Source: Pseudophaeobacter sp.
GTDB taxonomy: Bacteria > Pseudomonadota > Alphaproteobacteria > Rhodobacterales > Rhodobacteraceae
Direction of reading: 5' to 3'
Length of the DNA stretch: 64,000 nucleotides
Assembly (NCBI GenBank): GCA_027019165.1
Contig: JALUXC010000010.1
Coordinates: 62,001-126,000, forward strand
In this document: piece after piece, positions 51,471 to 61,074 of the stretch
Position numbering within the stretch: the first letter of the stretch is position 1
How the letters are laid out: every line of letters starts with the position of its first letter
Notes under the pieces: model-generated
What the model saw: only the letters and a program-made list of their open reading frames with translations
Databases searched by the model: none
Told to the model about the DNA's origin: nothing
Position numbers and translations under genes: made by a program

Positions 51471-52064
51471 TCAAACCGGACCCTCCGTCTGATGTGAGTC
51501 AGTGGACGTCTGGCGTTGGCCCACCACCTTTGCTGGAGAGCCCGCGATGATGGCGTTGTCCGGAAATTTTCCCCGGACAACGGAGTGGGCGCCCACGATG
51601 ACACCTCGCCCCAGGTCAGTTCCGGCAAGCAGAATCGCACCCCGCCCGATCCAGCAATCCTCCCCGATCAGAACGTCATTTTCGTTCATCGCCTGTTTGG
51701 TCACCGGGGATCCGTCGTTGAAGCGATAGGTGCTGGCGGTAATCATCACGTCGGGCGCAAACAGCGCGTATTCTCCGATGACAACCCGAGCTGTGCCTGG
51801 GCCTGCCCAGATCCGGCAATCGGCGCCAAGCGTCACATTCGGCCCGATCTCGATATTTTGTCCGTTGGCAAAGCTCACGGTCGGAGAGATGTTCGCTGAC
51901 CGAGCGACCTTGGCTTTCCGTAACTCCTGCAGGTGGGCATAGTTGTAGTAGTTCACAATCTTGACCAAATGCGCCCACGCGCGGGGGTCCAGCACAGACA
52001 GGATAAGCCGCAGGAAGCGCTGGGCACGGTTTCGGCGGACCTTTTGAACGGCTTCACTACTCAT
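51471..52064 (-). CDS. Hexapeptide-repeat acyltransferase (WcaF/NodL-like)
   Basis: The 197-aa protein has a left-handed beta-helix with repeated [LIV]GxxxxI units (IEIGPNVTLGADCRIWAG through VLIGEDCWIGRGAILLAGTDLGRGVIVGAHSVVRG) and the C-terminal IIAGSPAKVVG of sugar O-acetyltransferases. It likely O-acetylates a glycan residue. It begins 4 bp after the glycosyltransferase stop, so it is in the same operon. Confidence 0.82.
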   Translation of the reverse strand: MSSEAVQKVRRNRAQRFLRLILSVLDPRAWAHLVKIVNYYNYAHLQELRKAKVARSANISPTVSFANGQNIEIGPNVTLGADCRIWAGPGTARVVIGEYALFAPDVMITASTYRFNDGSPVTKQAMNENDVLIGEDCWIGRGAILLAGTDLGRGVIVGAHSVVRGKFPDNAIIAGSPAKVVGQRQTSTDSHQTEGPV

Positions 52065-52068
52065 TGGC

Positions 52069-53040
52069 TCAGTACCCTTGCATCCAGTCGCGTCGCTCTG
52101 CCCAGATCTCTGTCCATTTTCGAGCTGCTTCCGTTTTCTTTCCAGTCAGCTTTGCGATCAAGTTGGTCAAAAGCGCACGGCTACCGGCCCAGAACCCAAG
52201 TGTCGCCCGGCCGAATGGGACCTGCCAGGCTGGCCAGTGATCCTGCATCAGGGTCATACGGCCTTTGGCGCTGAGGACATATTTGCGAGACTGCTGTTTG
52301 GACGCCGCACCGACAAGGTGCATGATCTCGGCATCCGGCGTAATCATTGGCCGATAACCCATTGATCGCGCTCTCAGGCAAAGATCGGCCTCTTCCCCAT
52401 ACATGAAGTACTTCAGATTGAAGCCGCCCAGTTGATCCCAAAGGGATCTTCGGATCATCAAAAAGCAACCCACGACAATATCGACTTCGCGCACGCTGTC
52501 CCGTTGCCAACTGCCCATGCCTTCGAAATTGAAAAAGTCACTCCCCGAAAAGACCGAGGACAGGCCCGTTGCCTTGCAGAAGGCCGACCATGGCGTGATC
52601 CGCATCCAGCAGGAGGCGATATTGAGCGATCCATCGGGAAATACAGTGCGCCCACCGGTGATACCCGCTTCGGGGTGCGCCTCGGAGAAGGCCAACAGGT
52701 TGTCCACCGCGCCTTCGTGGCATTCGGTATCGGGATTGAGCAGCAAAAGCCATTCGGTCTTGGCTTCGGCCGCCACAAGATTGTTTGCCTTGGCAAAGCC
52801 CAGGTTCTCTTTCGAGGCAATAAGGCTGACCTGCGGAAAGGCTTCTGCGATGGCTTCTGCCGAACCGTCTTCAGAGGCATTGTCGAAAACCACGGTTTGA
52901 AACGCGGTCTTCCGGGTGGTCGCGTATAGGGTTTCAAGTGCTTTCAGCGTCAGGTCGCGCGTATTGTAGCTGACGATGATGACTGTGAGCTGCGCGTCGT
53001 CCTCTGGTGAGGCGTTTTGGGAAACAGGATCGGTCGTCAT
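52069..53040 (-). CDS. Glycosyltransferase family 2 (rhamnosyltransferase-like)
   Basis: The 323-aa protein has VIIVSYNTRDLTLKALETL and the DNAS/NPDTE metal-binding region, followed by FLMIRRSLWDQLGGFNLKYFMYGEEADLCLRAR, a signature of the WcaA/rhamnosyltransferase-like GT2 group. It would add a sugar to the lipid-linked repeat unit. It overlaps the polymerase/ligase gene by 4 bp. Confidence 0.87.
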   Translation of the reverse strand: MTTDPVSQNASPEDDAQLTVIIVSYNTRDLTLKALETLYATTRKTAFQTVVFDNASEDGSAEAIAEAFPQVSLIASKENLGFAKANNLVAAEAKTEWLLLLNPDTECHEGAVDNLLAFSEAHPEAGITGGRTVFPDGSLNIASCWMRITPWSAFCKATGLSSVFSGSDFFNFEGMGSWQRDSVREVDIVVGCFLMIRRSLWDQLGGFNLKYFMYGEEADLCLRARSMGYRPMITPDAEIMHLVGAASKQQSRKYVLSAKGRMTLMQDHWPAWQVPFGRATLGFWAGSRALLTNLIAKLTGKKTEAARKWTEIWAERRDWMQGY

Positions 53041-54461
53041 ATGTCTTTCCTACTGAACTGGTTGGGCACACGACGTGAGCTCGATACGCGAGCCGGTCTT
53101 CTCTGTTCTGCGTCCCCTGATCTGCGCGTTGAATACCGGCTGTATGGCAGGTGGCGAGAAGTCTCTTCCAAGTTCTCGGTTGTCTCCTGGGCGTTGCCCG
53201 GCCCGGTGCTGGCAAGCCAAAAACCTGCGCCAAACAGCAACATGAAGAACATCTGGATTTCTCCCCAGATGGCCACCGTTGAAGCACTCATGCAAAATCC
53301 GATCAGGGCAAGCGTCCAGGCCAGTCGCATTCGATCCAGTTCGGTGTCGCCAAACAGCTTGATACGGTTTACCGCAAAAAATGCATACAGCAGCGAACTG
53401 GCAAAAAGAACCAAAGCCGGCAGGCCGTGGACCATCGCCAGAAGCAGCCAATGATTGTCGACGCTGGAGTTCGTCATCCAAAAGGGGCGGGCCCAGTAGT
53501 TGTACCCATTGCCAAAGATTGGAGTGCGCATCACCTGCGCACTGCCATACTCCCAGATCAAGGTGCGATAATATGCTGTCGCTGAGTTAAAGGCGAGGCG
53601 GCCACTGATCGCGGCAAAGGCGCTTTTGTTGGAAAGAAGCTCCACGACCAAATAGAAGACGGCTCCTGATGCAAGCAGTATGCGCCAGGGCGGCCCCATG
53701 AGTGCGGCTATTCTATGCGAGATAAAAACGCCGACTTGCAAGGCGATAGAAAGAACGGCCCCGCTTGAAACGGACAAGAAGGTCGCAAGGAAGATGAGCA
53801 GCGCTCCGAGTGTGCGTTTGGCCGCCGCAATCTGGGAGGCAAGACCCAGCCAATAGGGCATCAGAACCAGCGCGCCCATCAACCCGTAGTGGATAGGATG
53901 GACGAACACGAACTGCGCCCGATACAACCCCAGTCGCGGTTCATAGTCGTTTAGACGCATGCTGCCAAACGGTGTGTAGTCCAGGATCATTCGCAAAATG
54001 ATCGGATCATCCCTGATGGCTTCATACATCGCGAACGGCACACTCACCATGGATGCTGCCGCCCAGAAAAGAATGAAGGATATGAAGTCCTGCTTTTCCA
54101 GCACCAACAAGCGACCGGCAAGATATCCTGCGAGGGTCAGGAGTGTCTGCTGGCCTGTGAAGGTGACAAAACGCTCGGGATTGTTCAGCAGGATCGTCAA
54201 GGCCTGCCAAAGAATATAGAGCAAGAACAACAAGTCCGGAGCTCTCCAGCGTACGACCCCCGACAGGTACTGCTGAAAAAGAAAAGGGGCCAGAGCTATC
54301 ATCAACAACAGCGAGGGGGTGAAACGAATGTTTGCAATCTCGAATGATAGTGGCAGCAGCAGGCTTACTATTATGAGCCTGACCAGCCGCCGCCGGACTG
54401 CGGGACTGAAGGCCTTGGAGTGCCCCGGGGCAATGCCTGAGGAAGAATGGATATGTGTCAT
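53037..54461 (-). CDS. O-antigen ligase/polymerase-like membrane protein (Wzy/WaaL family)
   Basis: The 474-aa protein is started at MTHIHSSSGI, 2 bp after the acyltransferase stop. It has about ten membrane helices, a large periplasmic loop, and FGNGYNYWARPFWMTNSSVDNHWLLLAMVHGLPALVL, where the His after ...DN fits the conserved O-antigen ligase domain. It would polymerise or ligate the repeat units in the periplasm. The Ser/Arg-rich ~60-residue tail after the last helix is unusual and may be cytoplasmic. Confidence 0.8.
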   Translation of the reverse strand: MTHIHSSSGIAPGHSKAFSPAVRRRLVRLIIVSLLLPLSFEIANIRFTPSLLLMIALAPFLFQQYLSGVVRWRAPDLLFLLYILWQALTILLNNPERFVTFTGQQTLLTLAGYLAGRLLVLEKQDFISFILFWAAASMVSVPFAMYEAIRDDPIILRMILDYTPFGSMRLNDYEPRLGLYRAQFVFVHPIHYGLMGALVLMPYWLGLASQIAAAKRTLGALLIFLATFLSVSSGAVLSIALQVGVFISHRIAALMGPPWRILLASGAVFYLVVELLSNKSAFAAISGRLAFNSATAYYRTLIWEYGSAQVMRTPIFGNGYNYWARPFWMTNSSVDNHWLLLAMVHGLPALVLFASSLLYAFFAVNRIKLFGDTELDRMRLAWTLALIGFCMSASTVAIWGEIQMFFMLLFGAGFWLASTGPGNAQETTENLEETSRHLPYSRYSTRRSGDAEQRRPARVSSSRRVPNQFSRKDI

Positions 54462-54463
54462 AC

Positions 54464-55561
54464 TTAATCGGTCGGTAGGCTGTTGTCGGCGGGCTTCATG
54501 CGCCGATCTGAATGACCGGTAAGGCGCCTGCGAAGCGGGAGCAGCGGCCGTTCCAGACCGTAGTGCACGACGGTTGACCACAGAAACGTGAGACTCAGCG
54601 TGAAGATCACGAATAGCGGATAGTTCTCTTCATAGAGGCCAAAGCTCTTGATGAAGAAGATGAAGATATAGTGGGAGATATAGAAAGTGTAGGACATGAC
54701 GCCGACCCAGCGGACCAACGACCAGTTGAGAGGCCTGAACAACCAGGTGTTTGCGCATGTCACCGCGTAGAAGAAGACCGGCATCAGTGCGGCCCCTTGA
54801 ATGGAGTAGCGCAAGGTTGAGCGGAACGCTGGATCTCGAATGAGGAATGCGATGCCAATCAGGATCAATGAGCCGCCAAGGAACAGCGCCTGAGCACGGG
54901 CCGTTTGCGGGAAGAGGCGCTCAGCTGTGCCATTGGCCATCAAGATGGCCAAGAAGCATCCGAACAGAAGGCTGTCAAAGCGCGTGTCTGTAAAGGAGTA
55001 GATCATCCATTCTGTGTCACCCCAGACGTAGAAGCGAAACGCTCTCCAGGCCAGGATGGCAATCAGCATGAGTACCATGAACCGGACACCAACCCAGCCG
55101 CGCGCGATCAGTAGGAAAACACCCGGCCAGATCAGGTAAAAGTGCTCTTCAACCGCAAGCGACCACAGGATACGCGTCCCCTCGATGCTGGTGCCGGAGT
55201 CCGCATAGACGTGAAAGTAGTTGAAATAGAAGAAGATCTGGCTGGCAAATGTGGAAAGGTCCAGATCGCCGGGAACACGACCGATCAGAACAAGCATCGT
55301 GCCAAGAGCCATGGTTGCGAGCAAAGGTGGCATCAGGCGAACAATGCGGCGTGCGAAGAACGCGGGCAATGAGATGCTCTGGTAGCGTTCATATTCCCGG
55401 ATCAGAAGGGAGGTAATGAGAAACCCGGAGAGGAAGAAGAAGATCGTAACTCCGAAACCGCCGGGAATGCCGGGAAACAGGCGCGCATGACCCGCGAAAA
55501 CGATTGCAATCGCGAGGGCACGGAACCCATCCAGAGAAGGGATTACATTGCTCTTGCTCAT
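54464..55561 (-). CDS. Acyltransferase 3 family membrane protein (OafA-like)
   Basis: The 365-aa protein begins with IPSLDGFRALAIAIVFAGHA (catalytic His of the acyltransferase-3 fold) and has about ten membrane helices, including FLSGFLITSLLI and WSLAVEEHFYLIWPGVFLL. OafA-type proteins O-acetylate surface polysaccharides in the inner membrane. It overlaps the beta-helix gene by 4 bp and is followed at once by the polymerase-like gene. Confidence 0.88.
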   Translation of the reverse strand: MSKSNVIPSLDGFRALAIAIVFAGHARLFPGIPGGFGVTIFFFLSGFLITSLLIREYERYQSISLPAFFARRIVRLMPPLLATMALGTMLVLIGRVPGDLDLSTFASQIFFYFNYFHVYADSGTSIEGTRILWSLAVEEHFYLIWPGVFLLIARGWVGVRFMVLMLIAILAWRAFRFYVWGDTEWMIYSFTDTRFDSLLFGCFLAILMANGTAERLFPQTARAQALFLGGSLILIGIAFLIRDPAFRSTLRYSIQGAALMPVFFYAVTCANTWLFRPLNWSLVRWVGVMSYTFYISHYIFIFFIKSFGLYEENYPLFVIFTLSLTFLWSTVVHYGLERPLLPLRRRLTGHSDRRMKPADNSLPTD

Positions 55562-56826
55562 TGCGCTGCCCGTAGCCTGTTGGCGCCTATCTTGCCACCG
55601 GCCAGTGGGCCATCTTTCAAATACTGAAAATTGGCAAGATCAAGTGGATCTCCTGAGATGGCGTTTTTGAATATGCGATCATAGTATCCGGCCGCCAAAC
55701 GACGCCCAGACTGGATCTCAACATTGTCTTTCACGCTCCAATCCGCTGCAGCAGGCTCTGGGAATCCGAAAGCGGCATTGCGTTCGATCACCACGTTTCG
55801 GCTGCGCTCTGCCACTTTGATTTTCGGTGATGCCCAGACCTCGTTGAACCTTTTGGCTTCCGACCGGGAGTTGCGGATAAGGGTGTTGTTGACAATGGTC
55901 AGCCCGTCGGTTTCGCCAACGTAGATGCCATGTATGTGAGCGTTGATAATGACGTTGTTCTCAATGCGGATGTTGCGAAAGAACAGTTCTTTCCCGGCGC
56001 GCCCTTTGTCCACAAGGTCATTGCGAATGAAGATCGTTTGCGTCCAAAGGCCGTGCCCTGAATTGAAGACGTTGTTCCGCACTGTGACACCATCCGTGGG
56101 CGCATCCGTCTTGTTCGTCCACAGCTGTATCATGTCGGCATGGTCCCCGGCGTCGGGTGCACGATTGAAGCTGTGAAAATAGTTCCCTTCAACCAGCAGG
56201 TTCTGAACCTGTGCAAGTGTCAGCCCGTCCTTGCGCAAGCCGTGAATCTCGTTGCCGGAAATCACGACATTCTTGCTCCGGTGGACCGAAAGTCCGAGAA
56301 AGAGTGTGCGAATTTCGCAGTTCTTGATGGTTACGTACTGGCTATCCCGGACAAGCAGACCCTTTCCGGCCGGAAATCCATCCTCTGCCGATCCGTGACC
56401 GCGCGCCAGATCTCCTTCGATCAGCATGTCCGAGAACGTGATGTTGCTCGACGAATAGACACGGAACGGTGCTGTGAAAACCGACTCACCGTCGCCCAAA
56501 GCTTTGTAGCTGAGTGCAAGCCCTTCAAGTGTAATCGAGTTGCTGTCGGCAATGTGCAGCCCCGCCAGTTCGGGACGTTTGCCCGCCTGCTGCGGTTGCA
56601 GTATTACCGGGCTTTTGATGTCTCTGATGCTCAGCTTTTCGTAGCGCCCCGGCGCAAGCTGCAAAGTTAGAAGGGGTTGATCAGGCTCTTTGGCAGATCG
56701 CAGAGCTTTTTGAATGTCCTGAGAGGTCCTGACGATCAGAACGTTCTCTGCACTCGCAGCCCAGGCAAAACAAGCTGTCCAAATGGCAACAAAAGCAGTC
56801 AGAAGGACATGGTTTGTGCGGGCCAT
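55558..56826 (-). CDS. Secreted right-handed beta-helix protein (polysaccharide lyase/epimerase-like)
   Basis: The 422-aa protein started at MARTNHVLLTAFVAIW has a signal peptide with a likely cut after FAWAASA. The rest is strand-turn repeats of the NVVISGNEIHG, NLLVEGNYF and IRIENNVIINAHIHGIYVG type, the parallel beta-helix (NosD/pectate-lyase) fold. The DHADMIQLW segment may be in the active groove. Beta-helix proteins in exopolysaccharide clusters are often C5-epimerases or lyases acting in the periplasm; activity here is inference. An in-frame ATG at 56847 is an alternative start. Confidence 0.7.
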   Translation of the reverse strand: MARTNHVLLTAFVAIWTACFAWAASAENVLIVRTSQDIQKALRSAKEPDQPLLTLQLAPGRYEKLSIRDIKSPVILQPQQAGKRPELAGLHIADSNSITLEGLALSYKALGDGESVFTAPFRVYSSSNITFSDMLIEGDLARGHGSAEDGFPAGKGLLVRDSQYVTIKNCEIRTLFLGLSVHRSKNVVISGNEIHGLRKDGLTLAQVQNLLVEGNYFHSFNRAPDAGDHADMIQLWTNKTDAPTDGVTVRNNVFNSGHGLWTQTIFIRNDLVDKGRAGKELFFRNIRIENNVIINAHIHGIYVGETDGLTIVNNTLIRNSRSEAKRFNEVWASPKIKVAERSRNVVIERNAAFGFPEPAAADWSVKDNVEIQSGRRLAAGYYDRIFKNAISGDPLDLANFQYLKDGPLAGGKIGANRLRAAQ

Positions 56827-56953
56827 ACTATTAAAAACCAACGACATCCAGAGTTCCTTGCTTGACCATGTCCGCAGATATTGCGATGCCTGTAATACCA
56901 ACTATTTCTAAACATTTTGGACTCTACGAACACATAGAGGAACGGTCTATTCC

Positions 56954-57460
56954 ATGCCAGATCAAATCTCTGCGACGCCCAAAAAAGCCCGTCGGCGCGG
57001 GCTGAATCGCATATCCGGTGTGCGAAATGCACTGGTTGGCCTGCGGCGCAAGATGCTGGTAAAGCTCTGGGGCATGGACCTTCATCCAACGATGCAAATG
57101 TCGCTATCGGCGAAGTTTGATCGGACCTTCCCAATCGGTGTGCATGTTGGCGAAAACTCCTACGTCGCCTTTGAGGCACGCATCCTGACCCATGATCGAA
57201 CCCGCGGTCTGTACCTGCACACACGTGTGGGCAAAAATTGCTTCATCGGCGGCCGATCCATGATCTTGCCGGGTGTGGAAATCGGTGACAACAGCATCGT
57301 GGCAGCCGGTGCGATCGTAACCAAGTCCGTGCCTCCAAACAGCATTGCAGCCGGCAACCCGGCCCAGATTGTGCGAACCGGCATCGAGGTCGGACCCTAT
57401 GGCCGTTTCCTGTCAGCAGATGAGACCGAAGCCCGCCTGGTCGAAGCCGGGCTGACTTGA
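56954..57460 (+). CDS. Hexapeptide-repeat acetyltransferase
   Basis: The 168-aa protein has left-handed beta-helix repeats (VHVGENSYVAFEARI..., VGKNCFIGGRSMILPGVEIGDNSIVAAGAIVTKSV) and the C-terminal SIAAGNPAQIVR typical of CatB/LacA-like acetyltransferases. It is transcribed away from the main glycan operon, followed 3 bp later by an SGNH hydrolase gene. The two could add and remove acetyl groups on the same polymer. Confidence 0.8.
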   Translation: MPDQISATPKKARRRGLNRISGVRNALVGLRRKMLVKLWGMDLHPTMQMSLSAKFDRTFPIGVHVGENSYVAFEARILTHDRTRGLYLHTRVGKNCFIGGRSMILPGVEIGDNSIVAAGAIVTKSVPPNSIAAGNPAQIVRTGIEVGPYGRFLSADETEARLVEAGLT

Positions 57461-57463
57461 GTC

Positions 57464-58174
57464 ATGACGCGAATCCGGCTCGCGGCAGTAGTACTGTTGT
57501 TGGTTGGATTGATTTCCGCTGCATTGGTCGCAACGCGCGGTCCTGACCCTGCCGACCGCGAGGTGTCGCTGTCTGTGCCAGATGATCGACCCCTGCACAT
57601 TGTCCTGTTCGGAACCAGTCTCACTCACGATGAGGTCTGGACCCATGAGTTGAAAGTCAGGCTTGAAAGTCGGTTGGATCGGGGCGTTCGGCTTGATGTC
57701 CTTGCCAAACCCGGAGCCGGATCGACTTGGGCCGTGCAACAGGTCGACCGGGTCGTTGCGCTGAAACCGGATTGGGTTCTGGTTGAGTTCGCCATCAATG
57801 ATGCGGATATTCGTGATGGCCTGAGCCTGACTGACGCCCGCGCCATGCATGAGTCACTTCTGAGACAACTTCGCGAAAACCTGCCCAATGCGGAGACGGT
57901 GCTGATGACGATGAGTCCGGCACAGGGACTGCGAGGGATGCTGCGCCCCCGTCTTGGTGCGCACTATCGCCAATACAGGGATCTGGCCGACCAGTTCGAT
58001 ATCGGGCTGGTTGATCTTTATTCACGCTGGCTGGCGCTCCCGCGGGCATCGCGCGGATTGCAACAAGATGGTCTGCATCCAGACCCGCAGGTTGCGGCCA
58101 GCCTGATCGTGCCTGTCCTTTCGGGCTACCTAATCAAGTGCGCTGAGCTGGCCCGCCTGGACATTGGAGACTAG
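57464..58174 (+). CDS. SGNH-hydrolase-like protein with GTS nucleophile motif
   Basis: The 236-aa protein has an N-terminal hydrophobic anchor or signal (RLAAVVLLLVGLISAALVA), block I VLFGTSLTHD (GTS in place of GDS, Ser retained), block III INDAD and block V DGLHPDPQ with the catalytic Asp/His. This resembles periplasmic acetyl-transfer or esterase proteins of the AlgJ/AlgX type. It sits 3 bp after an acetyltransferase and is convergent with the GT4 gene, so a role in polymer acetylation is likely. Confidence 0.75.
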   Translation: MTRIRLAAVVLLLVGLISAALVATRGPDPADREVSLSVPDDRPLHIVLFGTSLTHDEVWTHELKVRLESRLDRGVRLDVLAKPGAGSTWAVQQVDRVVALKPDWVLVEFAINDADIRDGLSLTDARAMHESLLRQLRENLPNAETVLMTMSPAQGLRGMLRPRLGAHYRQYRDLADQFDIGLVDLYSRWLALPRASRGLQQDGLHPDPQVAASLIVPVLSGYLIKCAELARLDIGD

Positions 58175-58190
58175 AGCGCCTGTTGCGCGC

Positions 58191-59435
58191 CTATTTCTCC
58201 ATAACCCGTTTGTAGGCGGCAACCAGCGTATCGACCTGGTAAGCCCAGCTCAGTTCCGTTTCGATGCGATGGCGGCCGATCCGGCCCATCTCGGCGCATC
58301 GTTCAGGGTCATCAAACAGTTCTATGATCTTGTCGGCCATATCCGCGCTGTCGTTGGGCGCAGCATAAAGAGAAGCCTCCTGCGCGGAATAGCGTCCCTC
58401 TGTCACGTCAAACTGAACAATCGGTTTGGAAAAAGCCATGTATTCCAAGATCTTGTTCATCGTTGACTTGTCATTCATCGGGTTCACCCGGTCCGGATTC
58501 ACGCAGACATCTGCCGAAGAAAGAACCGAGAACAGATCCTCATCCGGGGCACGTCCGGTGAAGGTCACATAGTCGGACAGACCCATTTCCGCAGCCTGTT
58601 CCTTGAGGGATGCCAGCGCCGGACCACCTCCAACAAAGACAAACTGAGTATCGCGTTTGTGTTCGAAGACAACGATCCGGGCGGCCTCAAGCATCAGGTC
58701 GATACCTTCCTGATCGCCCATCACGCCCACATAGCCCACCATGAACTCCCGCCCGTTGCGCCACTTTGGATCGGGCGGCATTGGCTTGAGCTTGTCCAGG
58801 TTGGGCCCTGATCTTACAACAAATACGTCCTCGGGATCTTTGCCACCACGGGTCAGGGCGATTTCGCGGTAGGAATTGTTGGTGGAAATTACCGTCTGGG
58901 CGGCCCTGAATGTGCGCTTTTCAAGGAACAGCATCAGGCGCCAGAAAAAATCACGCCGCCCGAACTTCGCCTCATAGAGTTCGGGGTTGATGTCGTGATG
59001 GTCGAAAATGAAGCGTACGCCCTTGAACCACTTGAAGGGCAGGGCCACCAGGAACATCAGATCCGGCGGATTGCAGGCCTGAATGGTATCGAACCCATGA
59101 CGTCGCCAGACCTTCCAGGACAGGCGGAACTCATGCCAGAGCGCTGCTGAGTATTCCACAAGGTAGCCAGCCGCGCCTTTTGCATCCAGCGGCAGCGGGT
59201 GGCGATAGATATGGACGCCTTCCAGCTCTTCGTAGGCGGTTTCATAGCCTTTTCCGGTTGGACAGATAACCGAAACCTCTGCTCCTGCAGCTCGTAGTGT
59301 CAGGCACTCATGCCAGACGCGACGATCAAAGGGCAGCGGCAGGTTTTCGACCAGAATGAGAATCCTGCGCCCTGCAAGCGGGCGCTCTTCGGCCAAGCGC
59401 GAAAACACGTCGGAGGCATGCAGAACGTCTGCCAT
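58191..59435 (-). CDS. Glycosyltransferase family 4
   Basis: The 414-aa protein has a GT-B layout: N-terminal ILVENLPLPFDRRVWHECLTL, middle VGYVGVMGDQEGIDLMLEAA and C-terminal CVNPDRVNPMNDKSTMNKILEYMAFSKPIVQFD with the donor-binding Glu. The opening RRVWHE is typical of exopolysaccharide GT4 enzymes. It lies 5 bp after the nucleotide-sugar dehydrogenase gene and likely uses its product. Confidence 0.87.
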   Translation of the reverse strand: MADVLHASDVFSRLAEERPLAGRRILILVENLPLPFDRRVWHECLTLRAAGAEVSVICPTGKGYETAYEELEGVHIYRHPLPLDAKGAAGYLVEYSAALWHEFRLSWKVWRRHGFDTIQACNPPDLMFLVALPFKWFKGVRFIFDHHDINPELYEAKFGRRDFFWRLMLFLEKRTFRAAQTVISTNNSYREIALTRGGKDPEDVFVVRSGPNLDKLKPMPPDPKWRNGREFMVGYVGVMGDQEGIDLMLEAARIVVFEHKRDTQFVFVGGGPALASLKEQAAEMGLSDYVTFTGRAPDEDLFSVLSSADVCVNPDRVNPMNDKSTMNKILEYMAFSKPIVQFDVTEGRYSAQEASLYAAPNDSADMADKIIELFDDPERCAEMGRIGRHRIETELSWAYQVDTLVAAYKRVMEK

Positions 59436-59440
59436 GGGCC

Positions 59441-60727
59441 CTATTGCTCCTTTTCAATCCCGGAGAGCTTCGAGAGATCAACGATCTCACTGCTCTTGGG
59501 CAGGTCCAGCAAGTTGGCGGTTGCGTTCGTCACGATGACCCTCGCAAATTGCCCGGTTTCAGCGGTGGCCTTGTCAACCAAGAGACGCTTCAGCTGTGGG
59601 AGGTGGCTGAATGCATAGCCAAGGTTTGCGCCAACCAGCTTGCGGGCATCCACGGCCGGATCGAAAATTTTGAGATCATAGCCCGCTGCCAGTATCTTGC
59701 GGGCAAGATCCACGTTCGGGCTTTCGCGCAGATCGTCTGTGTGGGCCTTGAAGGCCAGGCCCGCCAGAAGAACCGGAGCACCGGGCTCAAGCCCTTCGAC
59801 CGCGTGCAGGAACAGGCGGTGCTTATGTGCCTCGTTCGACCGCAGGAGGCTGTCGATCAGATGCGTGCTGGCTCCGATATCGCCGGCGATGTATTGCAGC
59901 GCACGAACATCTTTTGGAAGGCAAGAACCCCCAAAAGCACCACCCGGACGCAGGTAGTAGGGCGACACGTTCAGCTTTGTGTCAGAGACAAAGATCTCGT
60001 GAACATCTGCAGGAGGAATCCCGAGATCCAGACAAATCCGGCCCAGTTCGTTGGCATAGGCGACCTTGACCGCATGCCAGGTGTTGTCCGCAAATTTGGT
60101 GAATTCAGCGGTCCGGAAATCGACATGGAAGGTCGGCGCCTCAATATTGGCGTGCAGTTCATCCATATTGGACGACGCCTCCCCATCACGGGTGCCGACC
60201 ACGATCTTTGGCGGTGCGAAGTAGTCGTTCACCGCCGAGCCTTCGCGCAGGAATTCCGGGTTATAGACGATTTCCACCGCCTTGTCCCAATCCGCACCAA
60301 ACCGATCTTCGAAGATCGGCAGAACGATATCCTCGACGGTCCCCGGGCGGAAGGTGGACCGGAAAGCCACTGTCAGAGGTTTGGCTCGGCCCGTGTAGAC
60401 GGCTCGGGCGATCTGTTGTGTGACGTCGATGATGTAGCGCATGTCGTGGCTGCCGTCTGGTCCCGACGGGGTTCCGACGCAAACGATCGCAATATCCGCG
60501 TCGTCCAGCGTGTCCCCAATGTCAGTCGAGGCTGACAGCCGCCCGGCCTTCAGTGACTCTGCCATCATGTCTTCAATTTTGGGTTCGATAATCGGGGGGC
60601 GCCCTTCAATGATGTCTTTGACCTTATCCGGACTGACATCGATGCCGACCACGCTGTGCCCTTCGGACGCGATACAGCACGCCGCAGTCAACCCCACGTA
60701 ACCAACACCAAAAATGACAACTTTCAT
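59441..60727 (-). CDS. Nucleotide-sugar 6-dehydrogenase (AlgD/UDP-glucose dehydrogenase family)
   Basis: The 428-aa protein has the Rossmann motif VVIFGVGYVGLTAACCIA, YNPEFLREGSAVNDYF, catalytic Cys in GGSCLPKDVRAL and C-terminal GLAFKAHTDDLRESPNVDLA. NPEFLREG followed by PP and SCLPKD resemble GDP-mannose 6-dehydrogenase AlgD as well as UDP-glucose dehydrogenase, so the product is GDP-mannuronate or a UDP-uronate. It makes the acidic sugar donor for the adjacent GT4. Confidence 0.85.
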   Translation of the reverse strand: MKVVIFGVGYVGLTAACCIASEGHSVVGIDVSPDKVKDIIEGRPPIIEPKIEDMMAESLKAGRLSASTDIGDTLDDADIAIVCVGTPSGPDGSHDMRYIIDVTQQIARAVYTGRAKPLTVAFRSTFRPGTVEDIVLPIFEDRFGADWDKAVEIVYNPEFLREGSAVNDYFAPPKIVVGTRDGEASSNMDELHANIEAPTFHVDFRTAEFTKFADNTWHAVKVAYANELGRICLDLGIPPADVHEIFVSDTKLNVSPYYLRPGGAFGGSCLPKDVRALQYIAGDIGASTHLIDSLLRSNEAHKHRLFLHAVEGLEPGAPVLLAGLAFKAHTDDLRESPNVDLARKILAAGYDLKIFDPAVDARKLVGANLGYAFSHLPQLKRLLVDKATAETGQFARVIVTNATANLLDLPKSSEIVDLSKLSGIEKEQ

Positions 60728-61074
60728 TCGACAAACTTCCTCAAAAATCGATGGCCTGTGCAGCCGAGATATCGCAGAAAAATGACCTCAGGGCGACACC
60801 GGCGCCCGTCTACCTGACTATCTCAGCTGGCCGAAGCGCCAACGCACCACATGCTCGCACCAGGTACTTCCCCAGTAGATTCCCCATTCTAGGCCGCTCA
60901 AGCCTCGTTATATTGCACGATACGGCCCTCGCAAGGACAAAGGCCTGCGGATTGTGGGAATCTGCCGACCGGTGTTGCCAATGGTCATTAATGAAGCCGA
61001 TATTGCGGGACGCAGATCATTGTGCACAGTCTCTGACAAAAGTCAGAACGAGACTGTTGCCTTTCTCCGGATGG
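60728..61074. other. Intergenic region with no supported gene
   Basis: About 350 bp separate the GT2 gene from the dehydrogenase gene. A plus-strand open frame runs through it from 60751 to 61257, but it continues into the GT2 gene and has Cys/Arg-rich, unfamiliar translation, so it was not called. It presumably holds the dehydrogenase promoter. Confidence 0.5.
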
